Positions 46,629 to 59,729 of a stretch of DNA of 64,000 nt are shown here, one piece after another (the first letter of the stretch is position 1; each line of letters starts with the position of its first letter). The position numbers and the translations under genes are program-made. The stretch is from Salvia splendens. Its lineage: Eukaryota > Streptophyta > Magnoliopsida > Lamiales > Lamiaceae. Location: contig NC_056037.1 of assembly GCF_004379255.2 (NCBI RefSeq), forward strand, positions 37,855,012 to 37,919,011. The letters run 5' to 3'. Below the pieces are notes generated by a model that saw nothing but the letters and a program-made list of their open reading frames with translations, searched no databases and was not told the DNA's origin.

Positions 46629-47991
46629 GGGTGTCCACTATAAGGTGGACACGCCCAATAGCCCCGCCCCAGTTTTTTGTCCATAGCCCCGGATTTTTGT
46701 CCATAGCCCCAAAATTCTATTTCCGCCACTATAGTGGACACCTCCAATAGCCCCCAAATTTTATAATCAATTTTCATTTTAAAATATTTTTTATTTTAAT
46801 GAAGTGTAATTTAAATAATTGCAGTGTAAAATAAATAGAAAACGAGGTAATTAGGGCCGAATATTCGTACTCCACTTTTTCCGTATCTGTTCGGGGTCGC
46901 GACTCTCGGCGCCTTCGGGTTTGAGCTCCTCGTATGCATCAGTTACGCGCCTCCAAAAGCTCCCCTCGTGCTGATCGTTGCCAACCACTGGGTCCGAAGT
47001 GATTGCATCCCAAGCCTTCGCCACGGCAACGCTCTCGTCCTTGGTGTATAGCTTCCCCCTGTTGGACCCAGAACCAGATCCACCGCTACCGCCAATGCCA
47101 CTGCCCTCGCCACTCGCCGTGCGACCACCGCCATGGCCGGAGCCCCGACTGCCGCCTCCTCCCCTACGGCCTCCACCCCTTGAACTGCCGCTACCTGCTC
47201 GGGTCGGAACGGGCGTTTCCACCCGTGCTGCCGGTGTCTCTGGGATGCCGGAACTCAGCAGGCCCATCATAGTTTCAAATGCATCGTGATCTGCTTCGGT
47301 GATGGGAGATTGGCTGGCCTGGAAAGGGGAACCCGGTCGCGTCTGGTGAAGCGTGTCGAAGGTGGGTCTGTAATCTCCAAAAGCGGAACGACTCAGATTC
47401 CGCTGTAAAGATGGGGGAGTTGGAGAAGACCTCCACGACTGAGATGGATGAATGGGTGGACTCGATGCCCACGGTGGGGGAGATTGATTCCAATTCCATG
47501 TCTGGGACAGAGTCGCATATCCGCCAAATCCCGACCCCTGACCTGCATATCCGCCAAATCCAGCTACATGGAAAGGATTAGCCGACTGGTTTGACGGATT
47601 GCTGCCATATCCCGATTCCTGAGAGTCGGGTGATTCGTCGTCTCCTCGTTGCATTTTTTAGAGAGCTGAGATGTTGAATGATTGTTGTGGAAATGGTAAA
47701 AATAAGTGGGGAATGGTTGTATTTATAGAGGAAAAAGGAAAAATAAAAAATAAAAAATTTTGCACGCGTCGACCGCCGCGTCGGAAGCTGCGGTCACTAT
47801 GACCGCCGCGCCTATAGGCGCGCCTCACCCCCACCAGCCGCGTCCTCGCCCCGCACGCGGCGAAGCCGTTTCCGCCCCCCTCCCCCGTCCTCAGGCGCGG
47901 CGGCCACCCCAGCCACTATGACCGCCGCGCCTCCCGCCTCGCCCCACACCCCTCTTCGGCGACCGCCGAGCCGCTCCCGTAGTGGACACTC
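46629..47991 (-). mobile_element. PIF/Harbinger-type element, 1363 bp, with TIRs and TAA TSD
   Basis: The left end GGGTGTCCACTATAAGG and the right end (other strand) GAGTGTCCACTACGGG form imperfect TIRs. TAA flanks both sides (46626-46628 and 47992-47994), as expected for Harbinger. On the minus strand a TATA-like TATTTATAG (about 47730) precedes an ORF1. No DDE transposase is present, so it is non-autonomous. The outer 200 bp on each side is GC-rich with repeated CATAGCCCC and GACCGCCGCG words. Confidence 0.9.
46851..47654 (-). CDS. Harbinger ORF1-like Myb/SANT protein (267 aa, probably truncated)
   Basis: Open frame of 267 codons within the Harbinger element. The N-terminal half is Ser/Pro/Gln-rich. 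At about residues 155-200 there is a Gly/Ser/Arg-rich tract (SRGGGRRGGGGSRGSGHGGG). From about 200 the conserved domain begins, KLYTKDESVAVAKAWDAITS, then DPVVGNDQHEGSFWRRVTDA and RDPEQIRKKWSTNI. This is the trihelix-like domain usually mis-annotated as glutathione S-transferase T3-like. Homologues continue past KKW, so this copy is short. It is a transposon protein that would bind element ends with a transposase; it is not a host GST. Confidence 0.8.
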   Translation of the reverse strand: MQRGDDESPDSQESGYGSNPSNQSANPFHVAGFGGYAGQGSGFGGYATLSQTWNWNQSPPPWASSPPIHPSQSWRSSPTPPSLQRNLSRSAFGDYRPTFDTLHQTRPGSPFQASQSPITEADHDAFETMMGLLSSGIPETPAARVETPVPTRAGSGSSRGGGRRGGGGSRGSGHGGGRTASGEGSGIGGSGGSGSGSNRGKLYTKDESVAVAKAWDAITSDPVVGNDQHEGSFWRRVTDAYEELKPEGAESRDPEQIRKKWSTNIRP

Positions 47992-48197
47992 TAACCCTAA
48001 TTGTTAGCCATAACATGAGAAAAACGAGAAAATGATAGATATGCACGGTCTCCAACCTTACCCTTTGGCAGCATTGAAAGGGCATCTCAAAAGTCTCAAT
48101 CATCCCAATAAATCTACACCAATTATTAAAACGTGTCTAAAATCGAAAACACTATCCACCTATCTCCAATTCATTTATTTGTCCAACGTTAGACTTG

Positions 48198-49472
<1,275 letters not shown>

Positions 49473-49704
49473 ATGGGAAAGTGGAATTAAGCTGGTTTTC
49501 TTCATTCATGACTAGTGTGAATGGATTGTTAACTAAATAAATGTGAAAGCCAAGCTTGTAAGTTGTGATCAACCTAATGAATAAAATGCAGCTTGCACTT
49601 TTATTTAAGGGTTAATTGCCTATAAAATCGCGGTCAAATTGAGTATATAACCCTTAACCAAAAACAATAAACCCTTAACCAAATCATAAAGATAAAGGAA
49701 GTTT

Positions 49705-50565
49705 TCAGAGATTGGGCGAAATGGCTGCACTAAATCCCGTATCATAGAACTTATTCCACACCATCACCCCTCCATAATTTCCCGCATTCTTGATCGCCGG
49801 CAACACCTGCGATTTCATCACCTCTGGTGGAATGTGTCCGCTTGTCGCCGCATCGGCCGTCGCTGGCACTCCGATAAACACCTGGCCCCTGGGCACCGCC
49901 GCCACCCACTTGTTCCAGCTGTCAAGAACTCCGTCAAGTCCACCGCTGTAATCACACTGCGGATTGTTGTAAAACTGCACCCAAACGTAATCGAAAAGCC
50001 CCGTCTCGATGGCCGGACCCAGGTTCGCATCGGGAATCGGGCACTGCGGCGCAGCAGAAAGGATCACCTTCCTCTGTGAGAGGGCTTTGGCCAGCTCATC
50101 CCAGGGCTGGTTCGTGCCCTTCTCGATGTCGAAGTCGATGCCGTCGAGGACGGCGTCGCCCAATGGCCTGGTGGCGGAGCTGCCGCCGAGGTAGTTGTCC
50201 CATAGATAGGCGGCGACCTGCGCCGCGTCGTCGGGGGAGGAGAGGGAGTAAGTGTCGGTGGTGGCGCCGCCAAGGGAGAGGAGCACCTTGATGCCAAGGG
50301 CTTGGCACGTGCGGATCTCGGCACTTAAGCCCGTGCACGTACCAAAGTCGGTGTTGCAGTGGCCGCCGAGGTTGAGTTTGGGGATTCTACCGCCGCCGAA
50401 GGTGCTTAGGAAGGCGATGTTGACGTATTGGTAGAGGCCGGAGTTGCATGCGTCGGTGAGGGAACCCTCATCGCCGCGCTGGCCCCAATAGGTGGCGATT
50501 CCGGCGGCGGAGGCAGAGGTGAGGAGGGAGAGAAGGAGGAGGGAGGCGAGAAAATGGGATGCCAT
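49705..50565 (-). CDS. Class III acidic chitinase (GH18), intronless
   Basis: A single open frame of 286 residues. A signal peptide of about 20 residues (FLASLLLLSLLTSASA) precedes AGIATYWGQRGDEGSLTDAC. The catalytic motif DGIDFDIE is at 141-148 (Glu148). Other conserved pieces are KVLLSLGGAT, FDYVWVQFYNNPQCDYSGG and YGGVMVWNKFYDT. Six Cys of the class III pattern are present. The product is predicted secreted. It faces the plus-strand chitinase tail to tail with 232 bp between stop codons, so the two arose by inverted duplication. Identity is moderate, so the duplication is not recent. A TATA-like element lies about 55 bp upstream of the start. Confidence 0.95.
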   Translation of the reverse strand: MASHFLASLLLLSLLTSASAAGIATYWGQRGDEGSLTDACNSGLYQYVNIAFLSTFGGGRIPKLNLGGHCNTDFGTCTGLSAEIRTCQALGIKVLLSLGGATTDTYSLSSPDDAAQVAAYLWDNYLGGSSATRPLGDAVLDGIDFDIEKGTNQPWDELAKALSQRKVILSAAPQCPIPDANLGPAIETGLFDYVWVQFYNNPQCDYSGGLDGVLDSWNKWVAAVPRGQVFIGVPATADAATSGHIPPEVMKSQVLPAIKNAGNYGGVMVWNKFYDTGFSAAISPNL

Positions 50566-50618
50566 TTAAACTGATTGAGTTGTTTGTGACTGAGAAAAGC
50601 TACGAGGTTATGAATTGT

Positions 50619-50625
50619 ATTATAG
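50619..50625 (-). promoter_or_regulatory. Probable TATA box of the minus-strand chitinase gene
   Basis: The minus strand reads CCTATAATACAATTC, with TATAATA 54-60 bases upstream of the ATG. Spacing is right; sequence is a slightly weak TATA. Confidence 0.5.
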
Positions 50626-50739
50626 GCAGAGAATTGTGGTGAATTTTCTGTATTGTTAAGGCGTGATCTAGACGGCAGAAAATGGGAAGTCAAGTCATCG
50701 CAAAATGATAAATATTGAGGATGTGACGAGCTAGTCACG

Positions 50740-51600
50740 CTGTGGAGACAGATGGATGAACCAACCTACGAGTTAGAGCTGTCTCGTCCCTTCTCCCGTA
50801 TGATTTTCTATTTATATATTTCCTACATTTTAATTAAATGTGTTCAATTTATACACACACACACATTGCTAGCCTACCCAATTTATACTTAATCTATCAT
50901 AGTAAAGAAAATATTATGCAGACTAGTTGTGTCGGTGTGTGCAAATTATGATGATACTTCCTCGTCCCCTAAAACAGTAGTTTAAGTAGTCTTAATGGAT
51001 AGTGATAGTAGAGTAATATGCGATGAAAAAAGCTTCCAAGAATAGGAGTGTACTAATTTTGATGCACATACCAAAAAGGTAAACAAAGACTATTTTTTGG
51101 GACGAACAAGCAGAATGCGAACGACAGAGATGATTCAGGGTAAATCCTCTTATATTCACAATCAAACCACACAAGATAATCCATTACGGGACAGAGAACC
51201 TAACTTCCTATTTGATGGATTGTTGCTTTCATCTACTAAGAACTTAACCTTTTCTAGCCCCTGGATTAAATGGCTATGAGCGAATCGTCATTTGATTTTC
51301 GATTCATTTACCTATATCAAATTTCTTTTTTATTAATCTCGTAAATTGAAGTAATTGTTCATTCGCAAGGTGGAAGAAAATGGAGTTTTCTAACAGCTGA
51401 TATAAACGGAAGAGAAAACTTCACGAAACAGAAATTCAGCAGTCAGTCAGTCAGTCATAAGGTTTATAATACACGCAACTAAATTTTCCCTACAACCTTC
51501 ACCGCTACAAACAAGCCTTAATTCCCAGCTTCAACTGACATGAAAATGGTTCTGTAGAACAGAGAAAAAGGCCAAAAAAACGAAAATTCCCAAAGAAATG
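50740..51600. other. Intergenic, no gene seen
   Basis: Contains a CA microsatellite (50852-50866) and a Stowaway-like end (TACTTCCTCGTCCCCTAAAA at 50956) whose partner near 51095 (TTTTTTGGGACGAACAAG) is imperfect. No recognisable coding frame. The last part is probably 3' UTR of the pyruvate kinase gene. Confidence 0.45.
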
Positions 51601-51707
51601 GCTGAATGGTCAGTTGGTTACCCGTGAAATGGCGAGTACATCCATTGAGCCTTGCTAGGACAAGAGGCATGCAAATGGAGTATATGAATCTTCAATCTCC
51701 CTTTCCT

Positions 51708-54700
51708 CTACACTTTCCTGACCTGAATGTTATGTGTGGACTGGAACCGCCAGATCGGCTGTTTGCCACTCTGTACAAGTGCAATCTCCTCACCCTTTTT
51801 CACCATTCCTTGCTTCTGTAGGAGAAAACATCAAGTATAAGAAGACATGTAATGAGGAACTAAAGAGTTAGATGTTGAGTAGTATAAGCCTGAAAGGGAG
51901 TTAATCCGTCCACAAGAGCAGCGATGGTTTAGGCGTCAGTACAGTTATATTTAGGCTCAGCCCATTTCTGTGGATAGGATTCGTTTTTGTGCCTATTTAT
52001 ACCTCCTCTCTCATTGTAAATTGTATCAAAAAAATATGAGATGAAATCTCTGGCTTAGCATTGCCCCCGGATATAGATACACATCATACCAAATGGGGTG
52101 AACAACTCATGTGTTTATTTTGTTTGTGTTTGTGTGTTTATTTCCTAACATTAGATTCAAAGACGGATGCAAAAACAAGATAATGCAAAATCAATGGAAT
52201 CAAGAGGATCATGCGGACAATACTGGGAGAAATTGATTTGATGGCCCACATTCGTTTGTGCAATAGTATCTTAAAAAGGTGAGGAATATAGCTTCTACTA
52301 TGAAACATAAAAGCTTGTCAATGTGTGATCGCTTTCGTTGAGTAAGTTACAAAGTACTAGTACATATAATTCAAGTTAAAGAACAGATGAAAATGTACCT
52401 GCAATAAATCCAATGCATTTGCAAATGTCTCGTCAGCATCTTCCAAGAAGTTCATGTGAATGGGGCAAACCCCCTGGTACAAAGCCAATCTCTGTTGTAC
52501 TCTCTTGCTGTTACAGAATTACAAAAAAATGAAAAAATCAAGCTATGGGGTATTGTGCCCTGTCTAATACCTCAAAACTAAAAACTTTTACAATCCCCGT
52601 TGAGGAATGATGATTTACTTTATATATATAGGGGAGCGTTATTCTCCTATTCATCCCTTAGATCCTTTATTCTTTTTAATATGGGCCGTTAGATCTCATT
52701 CATCAACGGTCCAGATGATCTGCATTATTACACTATAATGATGCATTATTAGTCGGTGTGTATTATTCAACTGAAAATCTGCATTATTACACTATAATGG
52801 TGCATTATTAGTCGGTGTGCATTATTCAACTGAAAATCTGCATTATTAAATGACACGTGGCACCAATCTAACTGTCGGATGACAAAATCGTGGGGCTAAG
52901 ATTAAAAAGAACAAAGAACAAAAGATACAAAAGGAAATGAATACATCCCTATATATATATATATATATATATATAATCAAACATTAAGTTCCAGACAACG
53001 ACGTGACTCACTCATTTGTGAAAGCAAAAATTGTGCCAGATGGCCGGTAATGGCTGAGGAGAACTGCCATGAAGCCTGTCCTGGTGAAGACAACAATTGA
53101 AGTTCCAAGTGTGTTCGACATCATTGTCGCATGGAATGCAAACATTTCGCTCATATGATTCTGCAAAAATAACCATTAAACAATAAAGACTGTCAATATA
53201 CTCGATATTTTTGTAGACAAATTAAGGTTTACATGTGTAATGAAGTAACTACTATACTGACCTCGAAGGCTAGTCCTAGATTTGGAGGAGTTTGTGCACC
53301 CACTGTAGTAGCCTCAGTCCTCAAAGAGACCGTGTGCATGACCTTGACAGCTTTCAGAGGGAACCTGTCACCTATAAGGGTTACTCAAGAACGAAGAAAG
53401 ACTGCATGCACTCTTTTGATTGTTAAGTTTTAGTTTGTTATTGTTATTAGTTATTCTCTCTTTGGTTATTATTTATGAATTAAGTTAGTTAGTCCATGGG
53501 ATCCTTTCACAGGCTCTCTTGGCCCAGTCAATAAAAGGGTTCCTTCTCCTTACGAGAGGAACCATTGAGGTGTTTTATTATTGATCAGATCCGTACAGAT
53601 GTGCTTGGGAAGGGAGGGTTCATGTTCTGTGAATCTTTGATTCTGGTTGTAATTATATTCCCCTAGTTCCTGTTGAATGGTTGTCATTCTCCTTTAATTT
53701 AAGTCTCTAACAGAACCTAATTCAGAAATCTAACTAGTATAATCATGCAAAGCAAGGAGTAATAATTATGTATGAAATTGATAGGTGAGTGAATGGTCTC
53801 ACGTCACGATCAATGTAATATCACTTACTTCCCATGCGCAGTTTCCCCTGAAAGCATAACTGCATCGGCACCTTCCTTGACAGCAATAGCAATATCCGAA
53901 ACCTCTGCTCGTGTAGGAGTAGGATGTACAATCATGCTTTCAAGCATATTTGTTGCCACTATGACTGCTTTTCCCATACTTCGACATATGCTGATAATTT
54001 CTTCCTACAGTTGAAACAATTTGATTTTGTAACATATTGCGATAATGGCCTGGTTTTGTGGATTTATACAGAAGATCTCATGAGTTACCTGTAATAAAGG
54101 GACTTCTTCAATTGGCAACTCTGCACCAAGATCCCCTCTGGCAACCATTGCCTGACAAAGAAGATAAAATAAAACAATCATCATTACCTTGCACAGTATC
54201 TTTCCTTACTTTATCAGAGTGAGTTTCTACATTAAACATGTACATGTGTATATACATATATAAGGCTAATATTGACAAACAGAAAAAATTCAAATTAAAA
54301 ACAAATTCTTTTAAAAGTACAAGGTAACTTCCACAAAATTGAAAATGCGGTTGCACCAATGTTTAAAAAGCAATTTTGAAACATTACCCCATCAGATGCA
54401 GTAATGATTGAATGCAAGTTAGGTATGGAATCTGCACTTTCAATTTTCACAATGACGTGAATATCTGCACCAGCATCTGCAGAAGAGATGGGGGAATTAG
54501 AAGAGACAGAGAATTATTATTTCAGAAATACATTGACTTTTAATTTGTACTATAATAATAAAATTATTTGTTCGATTCTCAGATCAAGAGATCGAGATTA
54601 CCTTTGAGATAGTTCTTTAGTGCATGGACCACAGCAGCATCCTTGACAAAGGAAACAGCGTAAAAGTCAACTTTATTGTCGACTCCAAATTTAATATCAT

Positions 54701-56765
54701 CCCAGTCTTTATCTGTTGGATTAGTACCAGAATATAATTACTTAGAGAAATAAAAAACGAAGACATTACATGGCAAACACAGAAAAAATAACAAATGGTT
54801 CAACAGATGTGTTCCTTATCTAACCAGTAATGGATGGAAGTGTTGCACTTTTTCCCCGAACATTAAGATGTCGACGAGATTTAAGTTCTCCTCCATCAAC
54901 AACTTCACATTTCACTGAGTCTTCATTCTTTGATTTTACTAAAAAGGACATCATACCACCTGTATAATCAAGCAGTGGTCAGCAATAGTTTAAAAGTTCC
55001 GTACAATGTACTTGTAGATATAGTCACTTGTATAAGATGTCCTGCCCGCCCCCTTCCAGAAACAAGAAAAAAGAAGTCACACTATGACTCGTGCACAGAA
55101 ATGAAAAAACAAAAAAAGAAAAAAGAAAAATAGTAAGTTCAATAGGAACATATAAACATATGAAAATTAACAATTGAGCTTATGATTAATGATGCATGAC
55201 CAAACAAGCAAAGGCTAGAAAGTCATATTAGCATTTATAGATAGCCTAATACATGAATAAGAACAAAGCAATTCTACGAAAATCACAATAATGTACCATC
55301 AACGAGAAGCATGTCCCCATCTTCAACATCGTTAACGAAATCATCATAGTTGACACTAACACAATCTGCAGTCCCAACTCCTCTTCGAATTGTAAAAGTA
55401 AATTCCTGACCCGGCACCAATGTAATTGGTTGAGGTAAATCACCACTTCTAACCTCAGGACCCTGCCAGCAGAATTCGGGATGGTCTTAAGAATAAATCA
55501 GTAAAAGTAACAAACAAATTGAGATTTGCCAGTTTAACTTCTATCAATAACGCTCTACAAGTGACTACTTACTTGACTAAGACAGCAATTAGAAAAAAAC
55601 AATCAATTTCATGCCCACAGCACTAGGAAAATTTTGGAGGCAAACGGAAAAGAACTTGCCTTGGTGTCAAGCATGATGGCAATAACATTGTCCTTCACTT
55701 GAGCGTTATATTCTTTAACCAAATCAATTACTTTCTGGTGGGATGCATGATCTCCATGGGACATATTAAGACGAGCAACGTTCATACCAGCCTCAGCCAG
55801 CTTCCATATCATTTCCTTAGTGTCAGTCGAGGGGCCTATTGTGCAAACAATCTTTGTCTTGCGTCTAACCATAGGCTTAGACCACACACCCAAAGATGTG
55901 TCACCAAGTTGGGGAATCACCTGCGAAAACTGATTTTGAACTACAGCCTGGTCGAGAAAAAAAACAGAAAAAAAGCTCCTTAAACCTGTACAATATCGTT
56001 TCACTTCATGCATGTCAGTCAACAATTAAAGGTTGACACATCAAGTCTTCAACAGAAAAATATCTGTACGGGAGACTATATTAGGCACCACAAAATGCAC
56101 CATTGGACATATAAACTTCAAATCGAAAATCTCCAGCATCTCCAACGATGAAGCAACACATAGGTTCAATACAACATAAGCAGATTTAACTGAATTATTT
56201 TAATGAAATAAATTTCTACCAGTGGCAAATAATTCTTCATTCAATCAATATCCCAAATTCCGAACCAAGTTAGAAATATCAATTCAGAAGATAAGCAACA
56301 ACGATTAGCTTCCACCATTACACCAAGGATATTAAGCCAAGAATTCAAGTTTTTAGTTAAGTATAATCGCAAAAATTCAACACACTCCACAAATGCTTCA
56401 AAATTACTCGCGGAGACAGAAATTCTCGTCACTTGAGGAATAAGATAAGCAACAAACCAGTATTCACCTTGATATTAATTCAGCATTCTTAAAAAAAGCA
56501 ACAAAAATTAAATAAAACAACAAACCTTAACTACATCTTCAGGAGATACCGGAACAACTTCCGCAGCAGATCTCCTCGCCACGACCGGCGCGCCGCTGAC
56601 ATGCACAGCTCCGCGGCGGCTCCTCCTCCTCTCTGTTTGAGCCAGAACCTTAGCTCTAAAGCCACAGCTCGGCTTCAGCTTCTCCGCGCAGCTCTGTGGA
56701 GTGATAGAGCCAGGATTGGCCACCAATGAAGCATGAATCAACCGCGTCGCCACCACTTGCGCCAT
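51708..56765 (-). CDS. PKP2: Plastidic pyruvate kinase beta subunit (PKP2 / PKP-beta1 type)
   Basis: Twelve coding exons: 56765-56526, 55947-55660, 55462-55297, 54959-54825, 54712-54602, 54476-54388, 54151-54089, 54004-53829, 53364-53262, 53160-53012, 52507-52399, 51815-51708. They splice in frame to 578 residues, the usual PKP-beta length. The first 70 residues are a plastid transit peptide rich in Arg/Ser/Ala. Catalytic features include [40 protein letters not shown], the pyruvate kinase signature around [12 protein letters not shown] with [19 protein letters not shown], and [20 protein letters not shown]. The C-terminal domain ends [10 protein letters not shown]. It transfers phosphate from phosphoenolpyruvate to ADP in the stroma and, with the alpha subunit, feeds acetyl-CoA for fatty-acid synthesis. 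Intron 2 has a GC donor (AAG|GCAAGT); the other junctions are GT-AG. Several introns carry repeats. Confidence 0.96.
52050..52160 (+). mobile_element. Copia-type LTR end fragment in pyruvate kinase intron 11
   Basis: CCCCCGGATATAGATACACA, CTCATGTGTTTATTTTG and TGTTTATTTCCTAACA match the pattern at 9040-9160 and 62880-63000. Upstream (51930-52020) has ATTTAGGCTCAGCCC and a leader-like TGTGCCTATTTATACCTCC. Confidence 0.45.
52625..52975. mobile_element. AT-flanked non-autonomous repeat with 59-bp internal tandem repeat
   Basis: Left TATATATAGGGGAGCGTTATTC and right (other strand) TATATATAGGGATGTATTCATTT bound the block, followed by an (AT)n run. Inside, TGCATTATTACACTATAATG...CAACTGAAAATC repeats with a 59-bp period at 52721, 52780 and partially at 52839. 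It lies within an intron of the pyruvate kinase gene. Confidence 0.7.
53420..53715 (+). mobile_element. Possible solo LTR in pyruvate kinase intron 8
   Basis: Begins TGTTAAGTTTTAGTTTGTTA and ends TCTCTAACA, giving inverted TGTTA/TAACA ends. It contains CAATAAAAGGGTTCCTTCTCC, poly(A)-signal-like. No TSD was found, so the call is tentative. Confidence 0.4.
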
Positions 56766-56962
56766 TGCCGCTCAAAGAGAGAGAGAGGGAAATGCTGGAG
56801 AGAAGAGATGAGAATTGAGAGGGAGATTGGAGAAATCGCCGATAAATTTGGAAGTTGTGTCTCGTTTGTATCGAAAATCGAAGAAAGAAAAATACGGTTT
56901 TGACGTCGTCGTTTTGGTTGATTGTGTCGAGAAGCTGTTCAGAGACGGAGGTGGGCTCCATA

Positions 56963-57148
56963 TAGGTGCAGTTAGGCCCAAAAGTAAGGCCCAAATAAGC
57001 CCAAAACTACACTTCCTTGAAAGAGTTCATGATAGGAAACGAGAATAGAACAGAATAGGTGCAGTTAGGCCCAAAAATAAGGCCCAAATAAGCCCAAAAC
57101 TACACTTCCTTGAAAGAGTGCATGATAGAAGACGAGAATAGAACAGAA
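56963..57148 (+). repeat. 93-bp tandem duplication upstream of the pyruvate kinase gene
   Basis: TAGGTGCAGTTAGGCCCAAA at 56963 recurs at 57056 and the following 90 bases are almost identical (AAGGCCCAAATAAGCCCAAA, CTACACTTCCTTGAAAGAGT). The unit has several GGCCCA words, known as TCP-type or site II promoter elements. It lies about 200-390 bp upstream of the PKP2 start codon. Confidence 0.93.
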
Positions 57149-57730
57149 TGTAAAGTTTGTGAGACCGGACATATTATTAAATTAAACATAATGACAGAGT
57201 GTTATGCTTTGAGTGGAAACAAACTCCAAATTGTAGATATAAAACTTAGATAAACAACAAAAAATAAGGAAAAGAGAATACTTCATTTCATTTTCGATGC
57301 CATGCCTACAACTATTTGTACTAGATCCCATCATAACTACATGCAATGAATCATGGAAACATGCTAAGTGAACATGGGAACCAATAAAAAATTCAGAAAA
57401 AGTTATTGTTTCATCATTTAGTTAATTGGATCAGTCTGACCATTGGTCGGGTGGAACTACTATGGCAACGAGATGGATGCACACCCGATTTGTTATTCAT
57501 TTTTATTACTAGTATGATTTCTTGTTATTTATTTTTACTGCTTCCATTTTGCTTGTGATATGAAATCTTCCTTTGATAACTTGTTTTCTCATTAGGAACC
57601 CACAAAAAACAGCCTGTGACAACATGGGTTCTATTTCTACAACACCAAGTAACTCGTGTATCAAATCAAAGCAAGACAGCTACCCAATAGATTACTTTCA
57701 CAGAGTAACACATGTCAACAGTGTTTACAC

Positions 57731-59727
57731 TTACAGGAACTTCTTATCCTTCAATGGCCCTCTCGGAATTTTACTCAACACCTGGGAATGGAACACGGCG
57801 TACTGTTTCTTCAGCTCCACCTCAGCTTTCTCCGCAAAAGCGTCCACCTGATCCTCGTATTTTTCATAAAGCAGAGGCACTGAGTGCAACACAACGAAAC
57901 CTGTTTACACGTGGGGTGTTGGTAAGTCTAGGGGGAAACTCGAATGAGGGAAAGGTGGCAATCGGCAATGTGCATACCGATGTAGAACAAGGTGAGGAAG
58001 TTGACGCAGCTTCCTAGTACAGAAAGAACCCACAGTCCAGCAATCACCTGGAAGCACACGACAAAGAGTAAGTTGTTAGATGTGAATCAATAATCCAATC
58101 ACTCGAACAATCCAGAAACGAACAAGGGGCTGATAAGATTAACATACTGCAAGGAAGCTCTTCACATCTTTCCCTGATGCAATCTCTTGGAGGGTGGCAA
58201 GAGTGAAATTGATTTCACTCCGGAAGGCAGAAGCTACATCGCGAACAATATCCTCGGGGATAACAACTTCAGGGATCCTAGGACGAGATCTGAAAAGCAT
58301 GACATAGGATGTAATCATGTAAGATGTCTGTTCTAGTAGATATCAAAAGAGGAGAGCTTGCAGTTGATAAACGTACTTGTTGATAAAAGAGGATGCATTT
58401 GACCACAGAAAAACGATTGCTAGACCACAGATCAGGATATGGCACACTAGCGCTAACAAATGGTACTCGAGCAATTCAAAGAGCACCCAAATCAGTGTTG
58501 CAACACCAAGCACGCCAGCTGATACTTTCTTGTTCCTCCATAGCAAAATATCAGCATCTGCAAGAGGGGGAAACAATATGTTGGTTTGGCATCTAAACTG
58601 CATATCAGTCAAATACTGGCGTATTCCATATGTTCCACAAAGAATGAAACTAAAAGGATATCTGACAGACACACGGCAAACTCACTATCTACAAATAGGA
58701 TTTAATTGAAATTTTCACCCAAAAAAGATACAAAGAAATACAAAGATGAAATGTACATCATTTTTCCATTTGAACAACCTAATGGCGCGGAAAAGAGAAT
58801 CAATGTTCCTTTCATCTAACATATAGTTTGATTTTAGCTCGACTTATTTCGTGTGTTCCACAAAGAATGCAACCAAAAGGATATCCGGTAGACGCACAGC
58901 AAACCAACTATCTACTAATATGATTTCATTGAATTTTTTACCCGAAACGGGTACAACGATATACAAAGGATGCAATACACATCAATTTTTCCATTCGAAC
59001 AACCTAACTGCAGCGGGAAAAAAAAGTCGATGTTGCATTAATCCAACATATAGTTTGATTTTAGCTCAAAAGGAATGCTATGCATATGCCACTCAGCATA
59101 AGACAAACAGATTCACGTATTCAACTACTGTGAAGTTAATTAACATTGCATATGTACAAATAAATTCTCCGTATGAATATAAACAGAACAACAAAGAAAC
59201 AAATTAATCAAATATGCAAGCTAATAGCAAATCTGGAAACAAATGAAGGTGGAAATAGCATTCCCTACAAGAATCAGCTAATCTTCTCTCGCTACCAAAC
59301 TAACAAATTAATCTATTCATATCCACAAGTAAATTAATCATCACTCCATAGTGATAAACCCTAATCACTCCTCAGCAAAACCACATACAAATTTCATTTC
59401 CGAATTCCGAGTTTCGATACTAACAAATTTCAGATATACCACACGCATCCATATAGAGCAGCGAGAGTAATAAAAAACGATTTAAAAAATTTCATAATGC
59501 AATGCCATACGTTTTCCACCGCCTAGAACTTTGTGGATGGACTTTTCGCGGCCGAACAGGCGGTAGATCTTGGACTTGACGGCGGAGGCGGCAGATTTAA
59601 TGCCGTCGTCGCCGTCCGAATCCGAGGACGATGATTCAGAGCCGTGCAATTTCTCTGTGATCTTTTCGATCAGAGATTCGGACTCGTGCTTCTCATGCTC
59701 GCCGGCGTGATCGGCCATCGATTCCAA
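57731..59727 (-). CDS. Reticulon-like protein B (RTNLB1-4 type)
   Basis: Five exons (59727-59511, 58557-58377, 58289-58148, 58047-57978, 57900-57731) join with GT-AG introns to 259 residues. An acidic Ser-rich N-terminus ([12 protein letters not shown]) is followed by [20 protein letters not shown], a motif diagnostic of plant RTNLBs. The reticulon domain covers about 73-259, with two long hydrophobic hairpins (about 88-124 and 181-212) and the tail [20 protein letters not shown]. The C-terminus ends GPLKDKKFL. RTNLBs sit in the tubular endoplasmic reticulum and shape its curvature, and some members control receptor traffic. Codon 73 is split between exons and reads His where relatives often have Pro. 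No disruption was seen. Confidence 0.94.
58622..59068. repeat. Tandem duplication, about 223-bp period, in RTNLB intron 1
   Basis: Copy A (58622-58843) and copy B (58845-59068) share TGTTCCACAAAGAATG, AAAAGGATATC, CAACTATCTAC/TCACTATCTAC, TTTTTCCATT-GAACAACCTAA and ACATATAGTTTGATTTTAGCTC in order. Confidence 0.9.
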
Positions 59728-59729
59728 AT

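Noticed and set aside
46978..47289. 103-codon plus-strand ORF in the Harbinger element
   Set aside because: Antisense to the Gly/Ser-rich tract of ORF1; Pro-rich artefact.
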